DNA from: Nitrospina sp.
Lineage (GTDB): Bacteria; Nitrospinota; Nitrospinia; Nitrospinales; VA-1
Reading direction: 5' to 3'
Assembly: GCA_018647025.1 (NCBI GenBank)
Contig: JABGTQ010000302.1
Location: 1-11,623 of the forward strand
Length of the DNA stretch: 11,623 nucleotides
Positions 1-6,446 of the stretch are shown piece after piece (position 1 is the first letter of the stretch; each line of letters begins with the position of its first letter). Below the pieces are notes generated by a model that saw nothing but the letters and a program-made list of their open reading frames with translations, was not told the DNA's origin and searched no databases. Made by a program: the position numbers and the translations under genes.

Positions 1-2
1 AC

Positions 3-632
3 TTGAACCATCTTGTCGAGAGTGGACTCTCAAGGTCAACCATAGATCAAGCGACCAAGGCAATGGAAATTTTCTATTATGAATTATTTGGAAAGCAACT
101 GAACCTTTCAGGGTTTAAACGACCTAAGAAAGCACGCACTTTACCCACATTTCTTAGCCCAAATGAAGTTGATCAAATTATCTCCCATACAAAAACTTTC
201 AGGAACCGTCTAATGATTGAACTGGCATATTCTGCTGGCTTAAGAGTTTCTGAATTAGTGAAAATAAAAGTGGAGCATCTTAAACTTGACAGACTAATGT
301 TGCATGTGCCGGAACTTGAAAGAAATAAGCGAACCACTTTTTTTTCAAAGTACCTCAAGGACTCATTAGGGAGACAGATTGGAGCTAAAAATATTGGCCA
401 ATATTTATTTCCTAGCGAACGTGGTGGTGCGCTAACAACCCGAGCAGTTGCAAAATTTTTCAAAAAATCCCTTATTGCATCTGGCATAAAAAAACTAGCT
501 ACACCTCATTCATTGAGACAATCATTTATCAATTTCAGGTTTAACCAAGGGACTGATCTTGATGCCATAAAAAATACTTTAGGTCAAAAAATAACTTTTT
601 CAACTTTTTCTGATTCAAAAAAAGCTGCTTAA
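3..632 (+). CDS. Tyrosine recombinase/integrase, 5'-truncated by window edge, probably inactive
   Basis: This is the C-terminal two thirds of a phage-integrase/Xer-type tyrosine recombinase, which cuts and rejoins DNA through a tyrosine-DNA intermediate. The first codon (TTG) is probably an internal leucine, since the frame is open to the window edge and a full enzyme is about 300 residues. Visible parts are the end of the core-binding helical domain (residues 1-50) and the catalytic domain. That domain has the first catalytic Arg in SAGLRVSEL (R81), a degenerate Lys hairpin around residues 105-112, and the HxxR box TPHSLRQSF (H169, R172). The usual LGH box reads LGQ, so the second His is Gln195, and the reading frame ends LGQKITFSTFSDSKKAA without any tyrosine where the nucleophile should be. 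After the TAA the same frame continues LTQLYMQEFDP to a second stop at 681-683, so the natural end may have been interrupted. It is the family member with certainty; function is doubtful. Confidence 0.8.
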   Translation: MNHLVESGLSRSTIDQATKAMEIFYYELFGKQLNLSGFKRPKKARTLPTFLSPNEVDQIISHTKTFRNRLMIELAYSAGLRVSELVKIKVEHLKLDRLMLHVPELERNKRTTFFSKYLKDSLGRQIGAKNIGQYLFPSERGGALTTRAVAKFFKKSLIASGIKKLATPHSLRQSFINFRFNQGTDLDAIKNTLGQKITFSTFSDSKKAA

Positions 633-683
633 CTCACTCAGTTATACATGCAGGAATTTGATCCTTTTCAAATTTTTTTTTAA

Positions 684-715
684 TCACAATTAATCTTACA
701 ATTGTGACAATGTAA
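684..715. repeat. Overlapping inverted repeats between convergent genes
   Basis: Two alternative hairpins share bases here. One is TCACAATT (684-691) / AATTGTGA (700-707), an exact 8-bp stem with an 8-nt loop. The other pairs TTACA plus TTGT (696-705) with ACAA plus TGTAA (707-715), a 9-bp stem with one bulged A. The two cannot form together. They lie in the 87-bp gap between the recombinase stop and the mqnC stop, which suggests a bidirectional termination or processing element. Neither stem is followed by a T-run on the strand that would need it: the T-run at 673-681 lies on the wrong side. It is therefore not a textbook intrinsic terminator. Confidence 0.4.
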
Positions 716-719
716 AACA

Positions 720-1790
720 TTAATTAACATGACCATACCTCATATTTCTTCGCTGAGGCTTAAATCCACTGTCAGTAATAAGCCGCCGGATATCTTCTTC
801 ATTAAGGCAATGAACAGTACCTGCTGCTCTCACAACATTCTCCTCTAACATGGTACTCCCCATATCGTTTGCACCATAATACAAGGCCATTTGTCCTATT
901 TTAGGTCCTTGAGTCACCCAAGATGATTGTAAATTATCAAAGTTATCCAAAAATATTCGGCTAATGGCCAAAGTTTTCAGATAATCAAGTCCAGTTACCT
1001 GAGAATTAATATCATGATCCAAGCTAAGCTCTGTGCGACCAGGTTGAAAAGGCCAAGGAATAAAAGCTGTAAACCCCATAGTTTTATCTTGTTGCTCTCG
1101 TAGACATCGAAGGTGCTCTACTCGGTCTTCAACGGTCTCCACATGTCCAAACATCATTGTCGCCGTCGTCGGTATATTCATACCATGAGCACAATCCATA
1201 ACATCAAGCCATTCTGTAGTCGAACATTTATGAGGACTTATTTTCTGCCGCACATGGTCTACCAAAATCTCAGCTCCGCCACCAGGAATACTATCCAACC
1301 CGGCATCTTTTAATCTACTAAGAGTGTCTACTACAGTAAGTTTTGAAATTTTTGCAGTATGGACTATCTCCGGCGGAGATAATGCATGTAAGTGTATATC
1401 AAACCGTTCTTTGATATTCCTAAATAAATTTTCAAAATAATCAATCTTCAAATTAATATTATGGCCTCCCTGCAGAAGAATCTGTCTCCCTCCCAAGGCA
1501 ATTATTTCTTCAATTTTTTCAGCTATGATTTTAAAAGGGTGGACATATGATTCTTCATCACCTTCTTTTCTGTAAAAGGCGCAAAAGGCACAATCAGTAA
1601 TGCAAATATTTGTGTAATTTATGTTGCGATCAACAATGTAAGTGACAATTCGCTCTTTTTGTTTTTTCCTGGAAATACGTGATGCAATATTCCCCAGTAA
1701 AAGCATATCCTTAGTTTGAAATAATCGGACCGCTTCTTCAGGTGATATACGCTCACCACCGAGAGCTTTTTCAAAAATCTTCTCAGTCAT
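720..1790 (-). CDS. mqnC: Cyclic dehypoxanthine futalosine synthase MqnC (radical SAM)
   Basis: MqnC is the radical SAM enzyme of the futalosine route to menaquinone. It converts dehypoxanthine futalosine to its cyclic form in the cytoplasm. The iron-sulfur motif is Cys-x3-Cys-x2-Cys in CITDCAFC (about residues 64, 68 and 71 counted from the GTG). Other family signatures are LLQGG (106-110), IPGGGAEIL (169-177), FIPWPFQPGRTEL (244-256), SWVTQGPK (291-298) and GANDMGSTMLEENVV (307-321). Length (about 356) is normal. MqnE and CofH are relatives, but the FIPWPFQPGRTEL and GSTMLEEN blocks fit MqnC best. Two starts are possible: GTG at 1793 and the adjacent ATG at 1790. AGAGA at 1800-1804 is 6 nt from the GTG and 9 nt from the ATG. 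Either start overlaps the end of the upstream VOC gene (stop at 1783-1785), indicating translational coupling. No other mqn gene is in the window. Confidence 0.93.
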   Translation of the reverse strand: MTEKIFEKALGGERISPEEAVRLFQTKDMLLLGNIASRISRKKQKERIVTYIVDRNINYTNICITDCAFCAFYRKEGDEESYVHPFKIIAEKIEEIIALGGRQILLQGGHNINLKIDYFENLFRNIKERFDIHLHALSPPEIVHTAKISKLTVVDTLSRLKDAGLDSIPGGGAEILVDHVRQKISPHKCSTTEWLDVMDCAHGMNIPTTATMMFGHVETVEDRVEHLRCLREQQDKTMGFTAFIPWPFQPGRTELSLDHDINSQVTGLDYLKTLAISRIFLDNFDNLQSSWVTQGPKIGQMALYYGANDMGSTMLEENVVRAAGTVHCLNEEDIRRLITDSGFKPQRRNMRYGHVN

Positions 1791-2169
1791 CACAATGAAT
1801 CTCTAAATGATTATAGTCTAAGTCTTGAAAATAGACTGAATCTCCTTCTCCGCGCCGAACAGGTCCATCACCAATATTAATATTATGATCTAAAAGTTTT
1901 TTTACCGCTAATTTAAACATCTCTCTATCTATCTTAAAGGCAAAGTGCATATAACCTGTTCCGCTAAGTTTCTCTATATGTGATTTTATTTCTAAGTCAG
2001 GGACTTCAAATAAGGCAATCTGAGAATTTCCAGCATCTAGCATTAGATGTCGTAAACCCTTGGAAAATCTTTTTAAAACTTTAAATCCCAAAACATCAGT
2101 ATAAAACCTCTCTGCTCGGTCTAGATGACGAACATTCAATGCAATGTGATGAATTCCTAAAAGACGCAT
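1783..2169 (-). CDS. VOC (glyoxalase/bleomycin-resistance fold) metalloenzyme-like protein
   Basis: A 128-residue single VOC module with paired beta-alpha-beta-beta-beta repeats. All four metal-binding positions of the superfamily appear present: His8 (GIHHIAL), Glu55 (IALFEV), His75 (YMHFAF) and Glu123 (HLEIH). The N-terminal half carries the typical D-x-x-x-A-x-x-FYTDVLGFK stretch (17-30) and the C-terminal half the SVYFQDLDYNHLEIH signature (111-125). The intact 2-His/2-Glu set argues for a metal-dependent enzyme such as a glyoxalase I-like lyase, dioxygenase or FosB-like transferase, but the substrate cannot be read from sequence. It sits 27 bp after the prolyl isomerase stop and overlaps the mqnC start, so it is probably the middle gene of a three-gene transcript. 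No good Shine-Dalgarno sequence precedes its ATG. A role tied to menaquinone synthesis is possible only by context. Confidence 0.85.
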   Translation of the reverse strand: MRLLGIHHIALNVRHLDRAERFYTDVLGFKVLKRFSKGLRHLMLDAGNSQIALFEVPDLEIKSHIEKLSGTGYMHFAFKIDREMFKLAVKKLLDHNINIGDGPVRRGEGDSVYFQDLDYNHLEIHCDD

Positions 2170-2196
2170 GATTGCTGAAAGATAAAAAGGCGAGGA

Positions 2197-2568
2197 CTAC
2201 AAAGTTCCATCACCTGCTCCAATGGCAGTACCCGTAAGACCGTCGATACCCGTATCAATCATTTGTTCTTCTTCAGTAATCACAAAAACATGATACCCAA
2301 ACTTACTTTGGATAGGACCCGATACTTTGCCGACAGGGGCCTGCATAGCAGCCTTTTCGAGCTCTGGAGCAGAAGTGTTGAAATCCATAAATCCAAGATC
2401 TCCACCCTTTTTACTGGTGCCACAAGCACTGTATTTTTTTGCTAATTTAGAAAACATTTTTAGCATCAATTCATTACTTTCGCAGGACTGAAGGTTTTCA
2501 AGCAACAAGTCTGCTACATCTTTGGTCGATAACACAATATGACTAACACGAATCGAGCGTATGGACAT
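2197..2568 (-). CDS. Parvulin-type peptidyl-prolyl cis-trans isomerase, cytosolic
   Basis: A 123-residue single-domain parvulin (PpiC/rotamase family), which speeds cis-trans isomerisation of bonds preceding proline. The domain spans residues 5-100. It has the first active-site His in RVSHIVLST (His10), the Phe-Ser-x-Leu-Ala helix (39-43), the Cys-containing loop before KKGGDLGFMDF (Cys49, Gly-Gly-Asp-Leu-Gly 55-59), and the closing SKFGYHVFVI strand (88-97, His93). There is no signal peptide, so it should act in the cytoplasm, unlike SurA, PpiD or PrsA. After the domain comes an unusual 22-residue Gly/Thr/Asp tail (about 102-123) with no obvious match. The ATG is preceded by GGGGTAAG, and a promoter-like pair lies at 2610-2638. 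It heads the presumed PPIase-VOC-mqnC transcript. The domain assignment is firm; the client proteins are unknown. Confidence 0.9.
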   Translation of the reverse strand: MSIRSIRVSHIVLSTKDVADLLLENLQSCESNELMLKMFSKLAKKYSACGTSKKGGDLGFMDFNTSAPELEKAAMQAPVGKVSGPIQSKFGYHVFVITEEEQMIDTGIDGLTGTAIGAGDGTL

Positions 2569-2609
2569 AACTTACCCCATTAAAAAATCTTTATTGTTAT
2601 TTATTATTA

Positions 2610-2638
2610 ATTGTATCCTTTTTAGATTTTTTTACCAA
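2610..2638 (-). promoter_or_regulatory. Predicted sigma70-type promoter for the PPIase-VOC-mqnC operon
   Basis: Reading the minus strand, TTGGTA (2638-2633) is separated by exactly 17 bp from TACAAT (2615-2610). These match the -35 and -10 consensus at 4 of 6 and 5 of 6 positions. Transcription would begin near 2603, giving a leader of roughly 35 nt before the isomerase ATG at 2568. The region is AT-rich, so a chance match is possible. Confidence 0.45.
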
Positions 2639-2727
2639 GGACTTAGGGCAAACGTGGAGAAATTAAAAAAACTTTATTTTGTTGCTGATTTTAGAATAGC
2701 AGTCTATCACGGATACACCTCGTCAAC

Positions 2728-2751
2728 ATTTGAGTCAAATTTGAAAATCAA
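2728..2751. repeat. Cluster of overlapping TTTGA/TCAAA palindromes
   Basis: Three palindromes are chained in 24 bp: ATTTGA-G-TCAAAT (2728-2740), TCAAATTTGA (2735-2744) and TTGA-AAA-TCAA (2741-2751). Alternating TTTGA and TCAAA arms give the look of a multi-site operator. The cluster lies 15-38 bp past the stop of the permease gene (2766) and about 90 bp upstream of the promoter predicted at 2610-2638. The rest of the 197-bp gap (2569-2765) shows no gene or clear terminator. Confidence 0.35.
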
Positions 2752-2765
2752 TCTCAGCTGTACCG

Positions 2766-3830
2766 TTATGAAGTATAAAATGAGGAAGATTTGTAAGTAT
2801 TGAGCCCACAACTAAAAAGAACATTGAGTGCGGCCGCTACAGGAACAGAAACTATAATTCCCACCAGCCCAAAGAACTCTGCTCCAAGCAAAACAGCAAA
2901 AATGATTGCTACAGGATGTAAGCCTATTTTTTCACCGACAATACGAGGGGTAATAATCATACCTTCTAAACCCTGAACCACTGCAAAAACACCTGCCACA
3001 CCAAAAACAAGCATCCAGTCTTGAGTCTGCATAAACGTTAATATTGCAGCTGGAAAAAATCCAATGACCAAGCCTAGGTAGGGCACAAGATTGGCAAACC
3101 CAGCCAACAAACCTATAAATAAGCTCATCGGGGTATCACAAAAAAACAACCCGACGCTATAAAGCCCCGACATAATAAGACCGACCATTAATTGTCCCCT
3201 TACAAAACCTGCAAGAACCTCATCTATTTCCTTGATCAAACTCAGTAATCGTTTCCTGAATCTTTCAGGAATAAAACTGAGCATTTTTTTATTTATCAAA
3301 TCATAATCTCTTAGCAAGTAAAACATCACAACTGGAATAATCACAAGATTGGCCAAAAATAAAACAAAACTAAACAAACCTGCTACTGAACCCCATAAAA
3401 TTGACGAAACCGAAGAAATCACTTTGAGAGGAAGTTCTCCAACCTTTAAAAATTCTCTATTTAAGATTCCTTGTATTTTCTCAGGTTCACCAACTAGCCC
3501 CAACAATGGATATATCCATTGTTGGATTATTGAGATGTAGTTGGGTAAGTTAGAAACAAAATGTTCTGCCTGTAGTTTAAGCAATGGAAAAATCAAAAGA
3601 CCCACTCCAGTGACAAGAGAAAAAACTCCTACCATTAGAAACAAAACTGCAAAGGTTCTGGAAATTTTCAACAACTCTAAGCGATCTGTCACTGGATCTA
3701 ATATATATGCCAAAGCAAAGGCAATGAAAAATGGAGTAAGGACTCGGCGAGAAAAGTAGAAAAAAATTACCGCTAGTAAAATTCCGACAACAATAAAATA
3801 TATGATTTGCTTATTTTTCTCTTGAGTCAT
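2766..3830 (-). CDS. AI-2E/PerM-family membrane transporter
   Basis: A polytopic inner-membrane protein of the AI-2E transporter/PerM family (PF01594 type), about 354 residues. From sequence I see hydrophobic segments near residues 13-32, 35-50, 65-88, 150-178, 217-236, 240-270, 277-295 and 312-345 (numbered from the upstream TTG), matching the usual eight-helix plan. Family marks are ALAYILDPVTDRLE (44-57), VRGQL (215-219), GFANLVPYLGLVIGFFPAAI (249-268) and PRIVGEKIGLHP (300-311). Substrates of the family vary (autoinducer-2 export, Na+/H+ antiport, unknown), so none is assigned. The frame can begin at TTG 3845, but the ATG at 3830 is preferred: it follows the upstream gene's TGA (3834-3832) by one base and has GGTGA eight bases before it. 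This arrangement suggests translational coupling to the exported FlgT-like protein. Confidence 0.88.
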   Translation of the reverse strand: MTQEKNKQIIYFIVVGILLAVIFFYFSRRVLTPFFIAFALAYILDPVTDRLELLKISRTFAVLFLMVGVFSLVTGVGLLIFPLLKLQAEHFVSNLPNYISIIQQWIYPLLGLVGEPEKIQGILNREFLKVGELPLKVISSVSSILWGSVAGLFSFVLFLANLVIIPVVMFYLLRDYDLINKKMLSFIPERFRKRLLSLIKEIDEVLAGFVRGQLMVGLIMSGLYSVGLFFCDTPMSLFIGLLAGFANLVPYLGLVIGFFPAAILTFMQTQDWMLVFGVAGVFAVVQGLEGMIITPRIVGEKIGLHPVAIIFAVLLGAEFFGLVGIIVSVPVAAALNVLFSCGLNTYKSSSFYTS

Positions 3831-3831
3831 A

Positions 3832-4827
3832 TCAAAGGTCACCAAAAGGCAACGGTGAGTTCTTTACTTGAGGAACCGGAGGAACTAAGCGTTGATTCTC
3901 TTTATTTTTCAAGCTTGGTGCCCAATGTTCTTGTATGACGGGAATAAGAAACTCTGTCATTTTTTTCCCAACGCGACGAAAAGCTTCTAATTCACTCGCA
4001 AAAACATCATTTTCGGACGCTGAAGCAAAATCACTTTTTGCTGCCACCACCATCGATTGACGAGACGAAATAGCCTTGACATTGATCCCGGCTCTAACCT
4101 TTTGCGCATTTGTTTCTTCTATATTTGTATTAGATGATGAAGTAGCGTTCCCTACAATAACAATATCTACTCCTGCCTTCGATCCTATATCAACTAAGTC
4201 TGAAAAATTTCCGCCCATTGCACTTATTACCATTTTCTTAGAAATTTCGTGACGCAAAGAACTCCTGTTCACGACAGGAATACCTGCCTCGATAAAACTT
4301 CTAGTCAACAACATTTCAGAAATAGGCACTTCTTCCCAGAAACTTGATTCTTCATCCAAACTCAAACTGCTCTCGTTTATAAGAATTATAACCTGCTCTA
4401 CCCCTTCTAGTCCTGCAGAAAATCCCATTCTACTTAAGGCTCGACTAATTGCTTCCTGAAATAAATTTACTTCGAGCTTAACGCTACTTACCAATTCTAA
4501 AGGATCGTCGTAAGCTTCTAAAAACCGATAAGACTTCACATATTTATCAGATACTTTCAGCATCCTTTGCATTTCCTGAGAATTTCTTTCAAATTCATCA
4601 TCCCCCAAATTTTCTCGTAAGTTCTGTTCCAGAGAAGATCTTAAAGCTATTTTGACCGCTTTTTTTCTAGCTTTAACAAAATCATTCTTCACCACCCCAA
4701 CTTCTGAGCTTACCTCATAAGGTGTATCAAAACCGAACTGGGCAAAAGAAATAAAAACTTGTCCGAATACTATAAAAGCTAAAGCTGCTCCTAAGAAAAA
4801 TTTGAGATTTAGTTTCTTAAATGCCAT
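3832..4827 (-). CDS. Exported FlgT-like protein of unknown function
   Basis: A 331-residue protein with a signal peptide: basic MAFKK, a hydrophobic stretch at residues 9-28, and likely cleavage after SFA near 29. No lipobox cysteine is present, so it should be a soluble periplasmic protein or outer-membrane-associated rather than a lipoprotein. Residues 38-135 resemble the N-terminal domain of flagellar assembly protein T and its relatives: AR-x-x-A-x-x-x-ALR helix (53-63), YVKSYRFLEAYDD (96-108), then a strand SSVKLEVNL (114-122). Residues 145-300 look like the following alpha/beta domain, with SEMLLTRSFIEAGIPVVNRSSL (170-191) and AGVDIVIVGNATSSS (218-232), as in FlgT-middle/CsgG-like folds. 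The C-terminus is Pro-rich. No flagellar gene is nearby. A clear AAGGA lies six bases before the ATG. It shares an operon with scpB, rluB and a permease. The fold call is moderate and the function unknown. Confidence 0.72.
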   Translation of the reverse strand: MAFKKLNLKFFLGAALAFIVFGQVFISFAQFGFDTPYEVSSEVGVVKNDFVKARKKAVKIALRSSLEQNLRENLGDDEFERNSQEMQRMLKVSDKYVKSYRFLEAYDDPLELVSSVKLEVNLFQEAISRALSRMGFSAGLEGVEQVIILINESSLSLDEESSFWEEVPISEMLLTRSFIEAGIPVVNRSSLRHEISKKMVISAMGGNFSDLVDIGSKAGVDIVIVGNATSSSNTNIEETNAQKVRAGINVKAISSRQSMVVAAKSDFASASENDVFASELEAFRRVGKKMTEFLIPVIQEHWAPSLKNKENQRLVPPVPQVKNSPLPFGDL

Positions 4828-4868
4828 TATTTTTCCTTAAATCCTTTTAATCATGACATCGAGCGTCA

Positions 4869-5618
4869 CTATTTTCTTTTTTTCTCTTCCGGTTCTTTTT
4901 TAACTAGAAACTCTAAAGATTTGATTTCACGTGGAGATAAAAACTTATACGCTCCTAAAGGAAGTCCTGCTAAACTTAAATTAGCAAAGTGAGTTCGCTT
5001 CAGTCTTATCACAGGATGACCGATAACCTCACAAATCCGCTTAATGTGGCGATTTTTTCCTTCAAACATTTTAATTTTCACGAAGCTGTTTTTGCCACTG
5101 ATACGATCAACTTCAGCCTCTAGTGGCATAGTTGATTGATTGTCCAATCCTATCCCACGCCTAAGGCGGCGCATTTTTTTTTCATCAGGGATTCCCCTCA
5201 CTTTAACCAAGTAAGTTCTTGGAACCTTATATTTTGGTTCAAGTAGCTTTTTAGATAAAGACCCATCACTACTCAGCAATAGAGCCCCTTGTGTATTGTA
5301 GTCAAGCCGTCCCACGGGGAAAACACGGACAGAAATATTTTTAATCAAGCTCATGACAGTTTTTCTCCCACGTTCATCCTCTCCCATTGTAGTGAGAAAG
5401 TTTGCAGGCTTATTCAAAAAAATAAACACTCTTCCTTGTGGCGGAGGAATCAATTTGCCACGTGCGCGAATCTCGTCCAAAGAAGGCTCTACCGTTGTTC
5501 CCATCTTAGTAACCACCTTACCATTGACTTTCACACGACCTTCAGCAATCCATCGCTCAGCTTCTCGGCGTGAAGCTAATCCTGCATCAGCGATTACTTT
5601 TTGCAAACGCGTTTTCAT
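4869..5618 (-). CDS. rluB: 23S rRNA pseudouridine synthase, RluB/RsuA family
   Basis: A pseudouridine synthase that isomerises a uridine in ribosomal RNA, most likely in the large subunit as RluB does. Residues 2-48 form an S4 RNA-binding domain (LQKVIADAGLASRREAERWI, then GRVKVNGKV). The catalytic domain carries the nucleophilic Asp in VGRLDYNTQGALLL (Asp106), the KPANFLTT entry strand (70-77), a PRTYLVKVRG strand (about 133-142) and the RsuA-family EGKNRHIKRICEVIGHPVIRLKR block (about 184-206). The basic tail KKEPEEKKRK may add RNA contact. Length (249) is normal. RsuA acts on 16S rRNA; the choice of RluB rests on family resemblance and on the well-known scpB-rluB pairing, which is kept here with a 47-bp gap. 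No convincing Shine-Dalgarno precedes the ATG. Confidence 0.9.
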   Translation of the reverse strand: MKTRLQKVIADAGLASRREAERWIAEGRVKVNGKVVTKMGTTVEPSLDEIRARGKLIPPPQGRVFIFLNKPANFLTTMGEDERGRKTVMSLIKNISVRVFPVGRLDYNTQGALLLSSDGSLSKKLLEPKYKVPRTYLVKVRGIPDEKKMRRLRRGIGLDNQSTMPLEAEVDRISGKNSFVKIKMFEGKNRHIKRICEVIGHPVIRLKRTHFANLSLAGLPLGAYKFLSPREIKSLEFLVKKEPEEKKRK

Positions 5619-5665
5619 TTACTATCGAAACAAATTAGAATGAATTTTTTATAATTGGTATTTAA

Positions 5666-6334
5666 TTAAGAACCATTAGATGAATTAACATCGTTAGAGT
5701 CTTTGGGCTGTCTTTCTGATTCAGAAACCGTATCCACCATTTCCTCAACATCATTTCCAGTTAGCTCATCAAATGGTAATGTTGTTTGATCTGATTGAAC
5801 TTGGTCTTCCAGCGCACTCTCCTTAAAATCTTCCAAGGTAGGCAAATCACTCAAATCTCTCAATCCAAAATATTCAAGAAATTTACGTGTGGTTCTATAC
5901 ATAATGGGTCGACCTGGAACTTTTTTGCGTCCTCCTGGGGAAATAACCTTTTTTTCTAGCAAGGTTTTAACCACACCACTAGAGTCCACGCCACGAATCT
6001 CTTCAACCTCTGCCTTAGTCAGAGGTTGTTTATAAGCTATAATGGCAAGCGTATCCAGACTAGGTTGAGATAGTTTCGTTGTTTTATCAAATTTTAGGAA
6101 CTTCCGAACCCAATCGGAATAATCATGGCGCGTGCACAATTGATAGCCCTCTGCGACTTGAACAATCTGTAAGTTCCTTGAGTTATAGTCTTCTATTAAT
6201 TCTTCTAAAACTGGTTTCAAGATAACCTTATCGATTGAACTACCAAGTAAATTTTTAAACTGCGTTTCACTGACGGGTTGATCTACAGCCAAAAGAATAT
6301 TCTCAATAATCGCTTTAATTTCTTCGCTTTCCAC
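5666..6334 (-). CDS. scpB: Segregation and condensation protein B (ScpB)
   Basis: ScpB is a dimeric double winged-helix subunit that joins ScpA and SMC in the condensin-like complex organising the chromosome. The first winged helix covers about residues 5-80 (IIENILLAVDQPVS, then VAEGYQLCTR) and the second 85-165. The second holds the family's most conserved stretch, LSQPSLDTLAIIAYKQPLTKAEVEEIRGVDSSGVVKTL, and then GRPIMYRTTRKFLEYFGLRDLSDLP. A poorly conserved acidic/Ser tail of about 55 residues follows, normal for the family. The frame opens with TTG (6337) then GTG (6334). AAGGA at 6346-6342 is seven bases from the GTG but only four from the TTG, so GTG is chosen. ScpA and SMC are not in the window, and the gene upstream is a dCTP deaminase, unlike the common scpA-scpB order. 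Confidence 0.93.
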   Translation of the reverse strand: MESEEIKAIIENILLAVDQPVSETQFKNLLGSSIDKVILKPVLEELIEDYNSRNLQIVQVAEGYQLCTRHDYSDWVRKFLKFDKTTKLSQPSLDTLAIIAYKQPLTKAEVEEIRGVDSSGVVKTLLEKKVISPGGRKKVPGRPIMYRTTRKFLEYFGLRDLSDLPTLEDFKESALEDQVQSDQTTLPFDELTGNDVEEMVDTVSESERQPKDSNDVNSSNGS

Positions 6335-6380
6335 CAAAAATTCCTTTTTGAATTACCTTAAAAAAATATCTGCCTTGTGC

Positions 6381-6409
6381 ATTCTATCTACTTAAACTGT
6401 TCTCTGCAA
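6381..6409 (-). promoter_or_regulatory. Possible promoter for the scpB operon
   Basis: On the minus strand TTGCAG (6409-6404) lies 17 bp before TAGAAT (6386-6381). The -10 matches consensus at 5 of 6 bases, the -35 only at TTG. It falls in the 112-bp gap between the dCTP deaminase stop and the scpB start, the largest gap before this operon, and would give a leader of about 40 nt. The rest of the gap shows no clear terminator hairpin. Confidence 0.33.
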
Positions 6410-6446
6410 AAATAAATCAGTAACAAAACAATTAGCTCATGTTCAT

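Noticed and set aside
684..707. CRP-type operator
   Set aside because: The arms are in the order TCACA...TGTGA, inverse to TGTGA-N6-TCACA, so it is a simple hairpin-forming repeat rather than a CRP site.
1..720. Integron (integrase plus attI/attC) at the left edge
   Set aside because: The visible catalytic domain shows no integron-specific insert that I can recognise, and no attC-like cassette sites or cassette genes follow; the next genes are chromosomal housekeeping on the other strand.
2640..2710. Intrinsic terminator for the permease transcript
   Set aside because: A weak TGCT/AGCA stem lies about 14 bases before a T-run on the minus strand. The stem is too short and too far from the T-run to be convincing.
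2561..2803. 80-codon plus-strand frame filling the 2569-2765 gap
   Set aside because: It overlaps the starts and ends of two well-supported minus-strand genes, has no Shine-Dalgarno, and its composition follows the AT-rich spacer. It also covers the predicted promoter at 2610-2638.
5289..5643. Two plus-strand frames of 94 and 96 codons
   Set aside because: Both are antisense to the rluB-type gene, whose S4 domain and catalytic Asp motif are unmistakable.
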